A stretch of DNA of 14,507 nucleotides. Source: Deltaproteobacteria bacterium. GTDB lineage: Bacteria; Desulfobacterota; DSM-4660; Desulfatiglandales; HGW-15. A program made the position numbers and the translations under genes. Within the stretch, counting starts at the first letter, position 1. Every line of letters starts with the position of its first letter. The notes beneath the pieces are model-generated. The model searched no databases. It worked only from the letters and a program-made list of their open reading frames with translations, and was not told the origin of the DNA. Where the stretch lies: contig JAFDIC010000049.1 of NCBI GenBank assembly GCA_019308525.1, forward strand, positions 1-14,507. The letters are read 5' to 3'. This document shows positions 1 to 10,190 of this stretch, one piece after another.

Positions 1-42
1 CCTTTTTTCTCGCTTCCCTGAAGGGTAGTAGATTAATCTTAA

Positions 43-1137
43 TCATTTGTCACCAATGCTCCTCAATGCCAATCCCACGGCAACCCCAGCCTGTGGAGCC
101 ATGTAAGAAAGATATCGGGGATCGAATGTTTTTTCGTTTATCTCTAGACTAGCAAATGGGTTCAATTCCACTACCTCGCTCTCGGTCTCCATCATCAGGT
201 ACTTCTGAAATCCAGGTATCCTACAGGAACCGCCACTCACATAGATCTTTTCGATCTTCTCCTCGGGGTAGGTTGTGGCCAAAAAATCCAGGGCCCTCTT
301 GATTTCGTTCACCCACCCGGAAACCACAGTTGTGAAGATCTCCTCTATCTCGGGGCGTCCTTTTTCAATTTTCGCGCCACCCAGTTTCAACTTTTCCGCT
401 TCCTCGTAGGAGATATCGAATTTCGACATTATGGCCTCGTTTATTTGGTAACCCCCGTAACTTGAATCCCTCGTGAAAATTGATACACCATTCTTGATGG
501 CGTTTATTCCCAATTCCTCGGCCCCCACGTTGACTATCGCATAACAGCCTGATACATCCCCCGAGTTGATCTCAAAGCAGTTCTGCAAGGCAAAGGCATC
601 CACGTCCAGGATCACGGGGTTGAGGCCGGTGAGATGGAGCAGGCTGACATAGTCCTCCACGATGTCCTTCTTTGCGGCCACGAGCATCACGTCCATGTAG
701 TCCGATCCCTTGTCCTTTTCTGTCTCCTCCTCTCCCTTTTCTTCGCTGCCTTTTGTATCTGACAGTATCTCGTAGTCCAAATTCACGTCGTTAACGTCGA
801 ACGGGATGTATTGCTCCGCTTCCTCCTTAATGGTCTCCTCCAGTTCCTCTTCTTCTCGCTTGCTGATGCTTATCTTCTTGACGATGACCGAGTATCCGGA
901 TATAGAGGTGACAACGTTCTTGTTCTTGACCCCCAGGTTCCTGAGGAGGTTCTTTATGGCCGAGGACACGATCTCCATTTCTTTTATGGTTCCCTCGACT
1001 ATCGCAGCGTGGGGAAGACCGATAATGCCAAAGTTTTTCAGGATCATCCCCTTTTTACCGTGCTCGATCTCGGCCAGCTTGATGGAATGGGAACCTATGT
1101 CCAGTCCTATACATTGATTTTTCTTGGGAATTGGCAT
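43..1137 (-). CDS. pilM: Type IV pilus assembly protein PilM (actin-like ATPase)
   Basis: PilM is a cytoplasmic actin/FtsA-fold ATPase that binds the N-terminal tail of PilN and links the inner-membrane PilN/PilO/PilP complex to the type IV pilus (or type II secretion-like) motor. The 364-aa length is normal for the family. The phosphate-1 motif GLDIGSHSIK is at residues 11-20, the phosphate-2-like segment AIVNVGAEELGINAI at 200-214 and the adenosine motif IYVSGGSCRIPGF at 298-310. The VELNPF element typical of the PilM C-terminus is at 323-328. A very acidic/lysine-rich insert sits at about 128-145, probably a surface loop. The ATG at 1137-1135 has an AAGGG SD about 6 nt upstream. It lies 13 nt after the XRE gene and is surely co-transcribed with it. 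Downstream (positions 42 to 1) an SD-like AAAAAAGG reaches the edge, so pilN or another pil gene probably follows outside the window. Confidence 0.95.
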   Translation of the reverse strand: MPIPKKNQCIGLDIGSHSIKLAEIEHGKKGMILKNFGIIGLPHAAIVEGTIKEMEIVSSAIKNLLRNLGVKNKNVVTSISGYSVIVKKISISKREEEELEETIKEEAEQYIPFDVNDVNLDYEILSDTKGSEEKGEEETEKDKGSDYMDVMLVAAKKDIVEDYVSLLHLTGLNPVILDVDAFALQNCFEINSGDVSGCYAIVNVGAEELGINAIKNGVSIFTRDSSYGGYQINEAIMSKFDISYEEAEKLKLGGAKIEKGRPEIEEIFTTVVSGWVNEIKRALDFLATTYPEEKIEKIYVSGGSCRIPGFQKYLMMETESEVVELNPFASLEINEKTFDPRYLSYMAPQAGVAVGLALRSIGDK

Positions 1138-1150
1138 AATGACCCTTTTC

Positions 1151-1348
1151 TCATTCAGGAAATATTTTGACCTTGTCGGTAAGCCTGTAGCCGAGTGCCA
1201 GGATGATTTTTCTCTTTGTCTCCATACGACAGTTTTTTCCCTTTTCGATCCTGTCTATCGTCAATGGAGATACCCCGGCCTTCCGGGCCAACTCTGCCTT
1301 GCTCATAAGGAGTTCCTCTCGTATCTCCTTTAAGATGTTTTGGGGCAC
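1151..1348 (-). CDS. Small XRE/Cro-type helix-turn-helix regulator
   Basis: This 65-aa protein consists almost only of an HTH_3 (Cro/C1) domain. The pattern SKAELARKAGVSPLTIDRIE (residues 16-35) matches the family's helix 2-turn-helix 3 arrangement, followed by a GKN turn and a KRKIILALGY helix. It is predicted to bind DNA as a dimer. The start is GTG (1348-1346), chosen because GGAGG lies 5 nt upstream; the internal ATG at codon 15 would cut into the HTH. It is the first gene of the pilM operon and has a strong promoter. A 10-bp palindrome in that promoter's spacer could be its own operator (inference). Small XRE proteins directly upstream of pilM occur in some delta-proteobacteria as far as I recall, but their function is not established to my knowledge. 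Confidence 0.85.
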   Translation of the reverse strand: MPQNILKEIREELLMSKAELARKAGVSPLTIDRIEKGKNCRMETKRKIILALGYRLTDKVKIFPE

Positions 1349-1409
1349 TTTCTCCTCCGATTAAGTTGTTTGGAGTAAATCATCTCAACACTGTTTCCAT
1401 TAGTATAAC

Positions 1410-1437
1410 ATCATATATATATATCGATATTTGTCAA
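1410..1437 (-). promoter_or_regulatory. Sigma70-like promoter of the XRE-pilM operon
   Basis: On the minus strand a perfect -35 TTGACA (1437-1432) is separated by 16 nt from TATGAT (1415-1410, one mismatch to TATAAT). Transcription would begin near 1403, giving a leader of about 55 nt before the GTG at 1348. The spacer contains the palindrome ATATCGATAT (1421-1430), a plausible operator for the XRE protein. The promoter is read directly from sequence; activity and operator role are inferred. Confidence 0.6.
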
Positions 1438-1756
1438 CAATTTTTTTATAAATTAATTAAATTTTATATAATTTGGGTGTATATAGGGCATAATAAAGCA
1501 AATTAGCACCATATCTAGTATGCGGTCTCATAGGGTACTTCTCCGCCTCTTTTCGTGCCGTCGGGGTTTTGAACACTCATCCAACGGATTCTTCTATTAT
1601 TGCAGGCAGGGGACCTCTTGGCGCTTCGACGGCCTTTTGCTGACCTTTATTGTTTCCCTCGGGCGGAAGGTGATCAAAAATTGCTTTACAAATGTAGGGG
1701 AGAAGGATTAAAGGTTAACTGGACCCCGAAAGACGACCAGTGCGCAGGAGGCATGA
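1438..1756. other. Non-coding gap between the divergent XRE and lepB genes
   Basis: Positions 1438-1500 are strongly AT-rich, with a run of seven T (about 1441-1447), TTAATTAA (1453-1460) and TATAAT (1467-1472). TATAAT could serve as a -10 for lepB but has no good -35 at 16-18 nt. From about 1510 to 1756 the base composition rises towards that of coding DNA. The open frames there are short, begin without SD sites and resemble no protein I know, so I do not call a gene. No RNA gene or convincing terminator is visible. The segment probably holds the lepB promoter and long leader. Confidence 0.5.
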
Positions 1757-2380
1757 TTGAAGAAAAACAAGGAAGAGAAGGAAGGAATTAGGAAGAAAAG
1801 CACCATAAGAGAGTATGCGGAAGCGGCGGTCATAGCCGTATTACTCGCTCTTTTCATCAGGACTTTCGTTGTCCAGGCATTCAAGATACCGTCCGGTTCA
1901 ATGGAGCCGACCCTCATGGTCGGTGATCACATCCTTGTGAACAAGTTTATCTACGGGGTGAAGATACCCTTTATCCGAAAGACCTTGATACCGATCAGTA
2001 GTCCAAAGCGCAATGACGTCATCGTTTTCATTTACCCCGTGGACAAGAGCAAGGACTTCATAAAGCGTGTAATCGGCCTCCCAGGGGAGAAGGTAGAGAT
2101 AGTGGGGAGAAAAATCTACATAAACGGAACCCTGTTGGATGACAAGTACGGCTTCTATTCCTCTCAGGAAGAAGCAAGAAGACGCAAGCCCCTCAGACCA
2201 TACAGATTCGGACCCATCACCGTCCCGGAAGGACACGTTTTTGTGATGGGAGACAATCGTGATCACAGTTATGACAGCAGGTTCTGGGGGTTCGTGCCCA
2301 TCGACTCCATCAAGGGCAAGGCCTTTATGATCTATTGGTCCTGGCCCCATTGGCAGAGACTCTTCCACCTGGTGAGATAA
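1757..2380 (+). CDS. lepB: Signal peptidase I
   Basis: Leader peptidase cleaves signal peptides from exported proteins on the outer face of the cytoplasmic membrane. The 207-aa protein has a short charged N-terminus, one membrane anchor at about residues 20-40 (AEAAVIAVLLALFIRTFVVQ) and the standard S26 boxes. Box B is PSGSMEPTL, with the catalytic Ser48. Box D is IKRVIGLPG, with the general-base Lys103. Box E is GDNRDHSYDSR (165-175). The start is TTG at 1757, chosen because AGGAGG (1746-1751) is 5 nt upstream and the reading begins with the expected basic MKKNK segment. The ATG at 1753 is in another frame and stops after 12 codons. The gene appears monocistronic, with gaps of more than 300 nt on both sides. 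The family assignment is secure. Confidence 0.95.
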   Translation: MKKNKEEKEGIRKKSTIREYAEAAVIAVLLALFIRTFVVQAFKIPSGSMEPTLMVGDHILVNKFIYGVKIPFIRKTLIPISSPKRNDVIVFIYPVDKSKDFIKRVIGLPGEKVEIVGRKIYINGTLLDDKYGFYSSQEEARRRKPLRPYRFGPITVPEGHVFVMGDNRDHSYDSRFWGFVPIDSIKGKAFMIYWSWPHWQRLFHLVR

Positions 2381-2456
2381 CACCTTGCCCTGGTGCGTGA
2401 TGGGGGCTTGGGGAAGGTTCTTGCCTCGGCCGGACCTTCAACACGTGGGACTTTCT

Positions 2457-2508
2457 TGCCAAACGCCCGTCGAATGTTGGGACATATTGGCACTTTTCTG
2501 CTTTTTTT
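2457..2508 (+). terminator. Possible weak intrinsic terminator after lepB
   Basis: TGCCAA (2457-2462) pairs with TTGGCA (2487-2492). Inside that loop a CCC/GGG pair may extend the stem. A T-rich tract with seven consecutive T follows (2493-2508). The stem is short with a large loop, so this is a weak candidate, but it is the only terminator-like element between lepB and nifJ. Confidence 0.3.
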
Positions 2509-2559
2509 CCCGTGCCCTTTAAAGTAATCTGACTTTGTGATAGATAAGATACTTTCCCT

Positions 2560-6217
<3,658 letters not shown>

Positions 6218-6234
6218 TCAACGGCAAGGGCAGG

Positions 6235-6295
6235 AGGGCTTGGTCACTTCGGCGGCTGGGCCTTCCTTTAAAAACCTCCGAGGCGCCCAAGCCCT
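6235..6295 (+). terminator. Long stem-loop just after nifJ
   Basis: AGGGCTTGG (6235-6243) pairs perfectly with CCAAGCCCT (6287-6295). After a 3x3 internal loop, CTTCGGCGG (6247-6255) pairs with CCTCCGAGG (6275-6283) with one G-U and one mismatch. Only a weak T-rich tail (TTCCTTTG) follows. It may be a first terminator or a 3'-end-stabilising hairpin, 18 nt after the nifJ stop. Confidence 0.55.
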
Positions 6296-6312
6296 TTCCT
6301 TTGTGTGATTTG

Positions 6313-6352
6313 AACCCCTGTAAGGATACCTTCACAGGGGTTTCATTTTTTA
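6313..6352 (+). terminator. Intrinsic terminator of nifJ
   Basis: AACCCCTGTAAGG (6313-6325), a 3-nt loop ATA, then CCTTCACAGGGGTT (6329-6342) form a 13-bp stem with one bulged C in the right arm. The U-rich tail TCATTTTTTAT follows. This is a strong rho-independent terminator and the second stem-loop in tandem after nifJ. Confidence 0.85.
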
Positions 6353-6424
6353 TCGTATTGCAACGAACAGCTTCCATTTTTTCTGTATCTTAAGATAGAT
6401 ACTTTCTTATTAACCTATTTTCTC

Positions 6425-6453
6425 TTGATTTTTTTTATTGTTTGTCATATATA
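6425..6453 (+). promoter_or_regulatory. Promoter candidate for the YeiH-family transporter
   Basis: TTGATT (6425-6430), a 17-nt T-rich spacer and TATATA (6448-6453) resemble a sigma70 promoter in the AT-rich stretch after the nifJ terminator. The alternative -10, TATACT at 6450-6455, would give a 19-nt spacer. The implied leader is about 140 nt. Prediction only. Confidence 0.4.
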
Positions 6454-6482
6454 CTCCGATAATCCATTTGAGTTGCCGATCC

Positions 6483-6603
6483 CCTCGAAGAAAGGAGGTG
6501 AGCCCTTTAGATATTTCCTGGAAGGTAGAACCCAGTCTATCTATGAGGTGGAATTCTTTTTAAATCTCTAGATTCCTGGATCCTCAGAAAGGAGGTGGGT
6601 TTT
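6483..6603 (+). promoter_or_regulatory. Leader with duplicated Shine-Dalgarno site
   Basis: CCTCGAAGAAAGGAGGTGAG (6483-6502) recurs about 98 nt later as CCTCAGAAAGGAGGTGGG (6582-6599). The first copy contains AAGGAGGTGA (6492-6501), a ten-base perfect complement of the 16S rRNA tail, yet no ATG, GTG or TTG lies 4-14 nt beyond it. The second, with AGGAGG at 6590-6595, is 8 nt from the ATG at 6604 and sets the start of the transporter gene. Confidence 0.6.
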
Positions 6604-7956
6604 ATGAGCAACGGAAACGGTGGTCTTGACTGGTCGTCCCTATGGAGGAAAGAGGACTGGTGGTCCTGCTGGATCGGTTGGTTCCTCCTGGTTCTTGCCA
6701 TCATCGGGTTGAACGAGGTAGCGGCCGGTAAATGGGCCGTAGGCATCCTTCCCCATGGCCCCAAGATAGGCAAGAATTGGACGACCATAGGTGCGATCTT
6801 CCCAAAGGGTGGGGCCACGGTCTGGGCATTGCTGGTCCTTTTCATCTTTACCGGAATACTGACCATGATCGGCGGCGCCTTCATGAAACTGGACCTAAAG
6901 CGATACATCCCCGGTTACTTCATCATCTTCCTCCTTGCATACATTTCCATGATCCTGGCCAACCAGAAGTTCTTTGAGACATGGGGCATTGCCTATGTCA
7001 TTTTCGCGCTGGTCTTCGGTTTGATCATAAGCAATATCTTCGAAGTGCCGCAGATACTGCGGGCCGCAGGGCAGACGGAGTTCTTTATCAAGATCGGCCT
7101 GGTTTGCATGGGAGCCGGTATCTTCTTCTCCGATGTCCTGAGAGGCGGCTTCATCGGCCTCATTCAGGCCCTCGTTGTCGCCACCACAGTATGGTTTATG
7201 ACTTACTGGATATGCAGAAAATTCGGTGTTTCAGAGCGCTTCAGCAGCATTATTGCAACGGCCAACTCCATCTGTGGGGTTTCGGCCACTATTGCTGCCG
7301 GAGGCGCCATCCAGGGAGACAAGAAGGAAGTCAGTTACATGATCGCCTGGGTCCTGGTCTGTGCCGTGGTCCTGATCATCGTGATGCCCCCCATTGCCAA
7401 GTGGCTGGATCTGCCCAACAACTGGGCCGGTGCCTGGGTGGGCGGCGTCATCGACAACACGGGTGCGGTTGTGGCTGCGGGCGGCATCATAGGCGGGGAA
7501 GCGGCTTACAAGGTCGCCGCCATGGTCAAGATGGCCCAGAACGTCCTGATAGGTATCGTAGCGTTTCTGCTCGCCCTCTGGTCGACATTGTCCCTCGATC
7601 GAGTCGAAGGAGCAGAGCGACCTTCCTTCATGGAGATCTGGTACAGGTTCCCCAAGTTCGTGGTGGGATTCCTGATATCCTCACTGGTAGTGAGCTTTAT
7701 TGTCGAACCAGCATGGAGTTACGAGGCGGCCAAGGTGATCGGTAAAAGTCTCAAGATATACCGCAACTGGTTCTTTGCCCTGTGCTTCGTGAGCATCGGA
7801 CTGGAGACGAACTTCAAGGAACTTGTTAAGGTCGGTGGCGGGAGACCGGCAGCCGCGTACTGGATTTCCCAGACGGCCAATGCCATCTGGACCCTGTTCA
7901 TCACCTGGATCCTCTGGTCCGGGACCTTTTTCACTCCCGTGATTCCAGCGGATTGA
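6604..7956 (+). CDS. YeiH-family (putative sulfate exporter family) membrane transporter
   Basis: This 450-aa polytopic inner-membrane protein belongs to the YeiH/UPF0324 family (Pfam Cons_hypoth698), often annotated as putative sulfate exporters; the substrate is not firmly established. Some twelve hydrophobic segments are visible, roughly at 22-38, 72-92, 101-120, 126-145, 160-178, 182-202, 211-236, 246-264, 278-295, 306-326, 350-368 and 388-403, with another near 425-440. The family signature region SICGVSATIAAGGAIQGDKK spans 222-241. A second conserved stretch, VSIGLETNFKEL, is at 396-407. At 450 aa it is about 100 residues longer than E. coli YeiH, mainly through an N-terminal part with an extra hydrophobic segment and a Lys/Trp-rich loop (about 43-70). 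The start is ATG 6604, because AGGAGG is 8 nt upstream; the GTG at 6595 lies inside that SD. A role in sulfur-oxyanion export would fit an anaerobic sulfur-metabolising host, but this is inference. Confidence 0.8.
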   Translation: MSNGNGGLDWSSLWRKEDWWSCWIGWFLLVLAIIGLNEVAAGKWAVGILPHGPKIGKNWTTIGAIFPKGGATVWALLVLFIFTGILTMIGGAFMKLDLKRYIPGYFIIFLLAYISMILANQKFFETWGIAYVIFALVFGLIISNIFEVPQILRAAGQTEFFIKIGLVCMGAGIFFSDVLRGGFIGLIQALVVATTVWFMTYWICRKFGVSERFSSIIATANSICGVSATIAAGGAIQGDKKEVSYMIAWVLVCAVVLIIVMPPIAKWLDLPNNWAGAWVGGVIDNTGAVVAAGGIIGGEAAYKVAAMVKMAQNVLIGIVAFLLALWSTLSLDRVEGAERPSFMEIWYRFPKFVVGFLISSLVVSFIVEPAWSYEAAKVIGKSLKIYRNWFFALCFVSIGLETNFKELVKVGGGRPAAAYWISQTANAIWTLFITWILWSGTFFTPVIPAD

Positions 7957-7977
7957 TCCACCAGGGATAGGCTCTTG

Positions 7978-8006
7978 GAGGGTATCGCCACTGCGGAGGT
8001 ACCCTC
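7978..8006 (+). repeat. Intergenic hairpin between transporter and paralogue operon
   Basis: GAGGGTA (7978-7984) and TACCCTC (8000-8006) form a 7-bp perfect stem with a 15-nt loop, 21 nt after the transporter stop. No T-tract follows, so it is not a classical terminator. It could be an RNA-processing or stability element between two co-transcribed units. Confidence 0.35.
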
Positions 8007-8087
8007 TCCTCGTCCAGAGGGGCATTCCAGATCCAGCCTTGACATTTCACCCCTTGAAAAGCTATCCTTCTAGGCGGGGCAGACGCC

Positions 8088-8696
8088 ATGGAAAGCAAGC
8101 ATGCCATCATTCTGGCAGAGGAAGAGGCCTTTGCCAGGCAGGTTGCCCTGGGTGTAATCATATTTACCCCCCAGAGTGTCTTTCACTACCTGATACCCTT
8201 CATGTTCGTCCTGGACTTTCTGCGGAGAAACACCACCATAAGAAACTATACCAAGCATTTCATGTTTCCAAGGAGGCTTGCCATAGACGCGGCCATGGAT
8301 ATCTTGAGGGGAGAGGAAAGAACGAAGAGGGTCTCGGAGATCGGCCCCCATATCGAGGCCTGGCTTGCAGAATTGAAATTGCCATCCGCCTCTATCCGCT
8401 GCGCGCAGATGGAAGTGATCGACCTTCTGGTGGACCATTACATGATATTGCTCCAGGCCCAAGGGGACACCTTCAACGAACTGATCAGGAGCGCCTATCA
8501 AAGCAGGTACAGGTACCAGGAGTTCCTGGATCGTTACACTTCCAAGGAAGAGGAGCTTGACAGGGCTATCCTTGAATACCTGGGCGGGTCCGAGAAACTT
8601 CGAGAAAAATTCGCCCTGGAAAGGACACAGTTCAAGAGATTGAGCGAGAAGCGGCTCGACCAGATCTTTGCCAAACCCCTCCCTCCTGAATACTAG
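8088..8696 (+). CDS. Conserved protein of unknown function, tandem paralogue A
   Basis: I do not recognise a characterised family. The 202-aa protein is predicted mostly alpha-helical and charged, with one hydrophobic stretch at about 31-44 (VFHYLIPFMFVLDF) that could be a buried helix or a membrane-associating segment. It is clearly homologous to the next gene. They share FPRRLAIDAAMD (60-71), a QMEVIDLLVDHY...LLQAQGD block (107-127), AYQSRYRYQEFL (136-147) and LGG (165-167). The invariant Arg-Leu-Ala-x-Asp-x-Ala-Met-Asp and Ile-Asp-Leu-Leu-x-x-His-Tyr patterns are candidates for a metal or ligand site, which is speculative. The ATG at 8088 has only a weak G-rich SD. It begins a three-gene unit 131 nt after the transporter, with which it may be co-transcribed. 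Confidence 0.75.
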   Translation: MESKHAIILAEEEAFARQVALGVIIFTPQSVFHYLIPFMFVLDFLRRNTTIRNYTKHFMFPRRLAIDAAMDILRGEERTKRVSEIGPHIEAWLAELKLPSASIRCAQMEVIDLLVDHYMILLQAQGDTFNELIRSAYQSRYRYQEFLDRYTSKEEELDRAILEYLGGSEKLREKFALERTQFKRLSEKRLDQIFAKPLPPEY

Positions 8697-8705
8697 ACCT
8701 CCGAC

Positions 8706-9317
8706 ATGCTTTCCTTGAACGACAAGTACGAGTGCATCCTGTCCCATGAAGCTCACTGGGCAAAGAGAGTCTCCCAAGCGGTCTTGAAACCCCGGTCCAT
8801 CAGCGTATGGGAGGTCCTTGTACCCGTGCTGCTGGTCTTCAACCATGTGAGGTGGAAGGCCTCCAGGGAAGTCTTTGAAAAAAACCTCCTTTTCACAAAG
8901 AGACTCGCCCTGGATTCAGCCATGGACCTGAGCGGGAGGCAAAAGAAAAGGGAACATGTGATATCCAGCATACTGGAGAAGACGTCTTCCCTTTTGGCCT
9001 CAGACAGCCAGGACATATACTCTCAAGAAATTCGCGCAAGACAACTGGAAGAAATAGATCTGCTCATGGAGCATTACTGCCGGCTCCTCCGTGCTGATGG
9101 AGATGATTATCCCGCGCTGTTGATTCACGCTTACGGAACCCTTGCTCGATACAGGGAATTTCTTGGGAGCATAAAGGCGGCCGAAAGGGCGGTGAACCTT
9201 GCAGCCCTTCACACCCTAGGTGGTCGAGCTGAGACGGAGATGCTCTCCAGCATAGAGAAGTTCTCCCACGAAGTGAGGGAAAGCTTTGCAAGGCGAATAT
9301 TCCAGGCTGCTTGCTAA
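8706..9317 (+). CDS. Conserved protein of unknown function, tandem paralogue B
   Basis: This 203-aa helical protein of unknown function starts 9 nt after paralogue A. Alignment with A by eye gives FTKRLALDSAMD (63-74), a QLEEIDLLMEHY...LLRADGD block (113-133), AYGTLARYREFL (142-153) and LGG (171-173), collinear with A at a nearly constant offset of 3-6 residues. A central hydrophobic stretch (VWEVLVPVLLVFNHV, 34-48) is at the same place as in A. The two arose by tandem duplication but have diverged strongly outside these blocks, which suggests distinct roles or a heterodimer (inference). There is no clear SD before ATG 8706; translational coupling to A is likely. The C-terminus is unlike A's. 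Confidence 0.75.
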   Translation: MLSLNDKYECILSHEAHWAKRVSQAVLKPRSISVWEVLVPVLLVFNHVRWKASREVFEKNLLFTKRLALDSAMDLSGRQKKREHVISSILEKTSSLLASDSQDIYSQEIRARQLEEIDLLMEHYCRLLRADGDDYPALLIHAYGTLARYREFLGSIKAAERAVNLAALHTLGGRAETEMLSSIEKFSHEVRESFARRIFQAAC

Positions 9318-9334
9318 AGAAAGGGGCCCAGTGT

Positions 9335-10162
9335 ATGTTGGGCAGAGAAGAATACCTCTTTGTTTACCAGAATGCTTACATCCCTGAACACCTCCCCCAC
9401 TATGTCACTGGCATTTCAGACAAGAAGCCCTTCCTCCATATGAACTGCATGTGTTTTGTGAGCATGAAGCACCTTACCTTCGTGGGTTTTCCCCTGGTCA
9501 AGGAAGAGGGAATCGAGTTGGGACAAATATATGAGTCCGCCTGCCAGCGCTTCGGGCCGGAAAGCGTTTCTATCATCGCACCGAGGATCTGGTTGGCCCC
9601 GGGTACTTACGAGGGTCAACCTCCAGACCATTACTACAGGTTGGATCTGCCACTGGGCAGAATTCGTGCTGACCTGGACTACATGCTTCGCCGGGCGAAA
9701 CGGGAGCTTAGCGTCGCCAGAGGCGTTTTCCGGAGAGAACACAAGCGGTTGATTCGCGAGTTTTCAAAGGGGCACATCCTCTCTGCCGCCCAGAGGAACC
9801 TGTTCAAGCGCATCCCCAACTACTTGAAAAACTCCACCTCAGCCCACCTTCTGGAGGCTAGAAGGGGAAAGGAACTCGTTGCCTTTACCATAGTCGATAC
9901 CGGATCGGCCGACTACGCCTTCTATCTCTTCAGTTTTCGCAACACCGCTAGAGCGGTCCCAGGGGCATCAGACCTGCTTTTCTACGAGATGGTACTGACG
10001 GCCGAATCCCTCGGAAAAAAGGCTATCAATCTAGGGCTCGGAATAAACGATGGTATCCGGCGTTTCAAGGAAAAATGGGGCGGTGTTCCCTTCCTGCCTT
10101 ACGAGAGCGCCGAGGTTGAAAGGCTCCCCCCCAACTTCGAAGAGCTTGCCCGCAAGCTCTGA
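9335..10162 (+). CDS. GNAT/FemAB-like acyltransferase superfamily protein
   Basis: This is a 275-aa protein whose C-terminal half resembles the GNAT-fold FemAB / BioF2-like (Acetyltransf_6) group. A strand such as LVAFTIVDTGSADYAFYLFSF is followed by RAVPGASDLLFYEMVLTAES, then INLGLGINDGIRRFKEKWGG (ending near residue 250). This mirrors the cosubstrate-binding and final-strand layout of these transferases. The N-terminal half has no recognised motif. The substrate is unknown; transfer of an acyl or aminoacyl group is inferred from fold only. I chose ATG 9335, with AAGGGG 8 nt upstream. A TTG at 9311 in the same frame would overlap the end of paralogue B and has no better SD. It is the last gene of the unknown trio and faces surE tail-to-tail with a 28-nt gap holding no obvious terminator. 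Confidence 0.7.
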   Translation: MLGREEYLFVYQNAYIPEHLPHYVTGISDKKPFLHMNCMCFVSMKHLTFVGFPLVKEEGIELGQIYESACQRFGPESVSIIAPRIWLAPGTYEGQPPDHYYRLDLPLGRIRADLDYMLRRAKRELSVARGVFRREHKRLIREFSKGHILSAAQRNLFKRIPNYLKNSTSAHLLEARRGKELVAFTIVDTGSADYAFYLFSFRNTARAVPGASDLLFYEMVLTAESLGKKAINLGLGINDGIRRFKEKWGGVPFLPYESAEVERLPPNFEELARKL

Positions 10163-10190
10163 AAATCACCAGCATCCCGCTCAGTCTCTG

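Noticed and set aside
1520..1791. Short overlapping open frames (63 aa each) before lepB
   Set aside because: No SD, no recognisable protein features and unnatural composition; they overlap each other and the lepB start region.
2488..2502. Sigma54-like promoter TTGGCAC...TGC upstream of nifJ
   Set aside because: GG (2489-2490) and GC (2500-2501) are separated by 9 nt rather than the required 10, and the -12 element lacks TTGC. No activator site is visible.
6498..6563. GTG-started 21-codon leader peptide with two Trp codons before the transporter
   Set aside because: The GTG lies inside the SD itself, leaving no ribosome-binding site at usable spacing. There is no attenuator structure next to it.
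6595..6603. GTG 6595 as start of the YeiH-type protein
   Set aside because: It overlaps the AGGAGG of the SD; ATG 6604 is 8 nt downstream at ideal spacing.
8070..8846. 258-aa antisense open frame across paralogue A
   Set aside because: It opposes a plus-strand gene supported by homology to paralogue B, and shows no recognisable features of its own.
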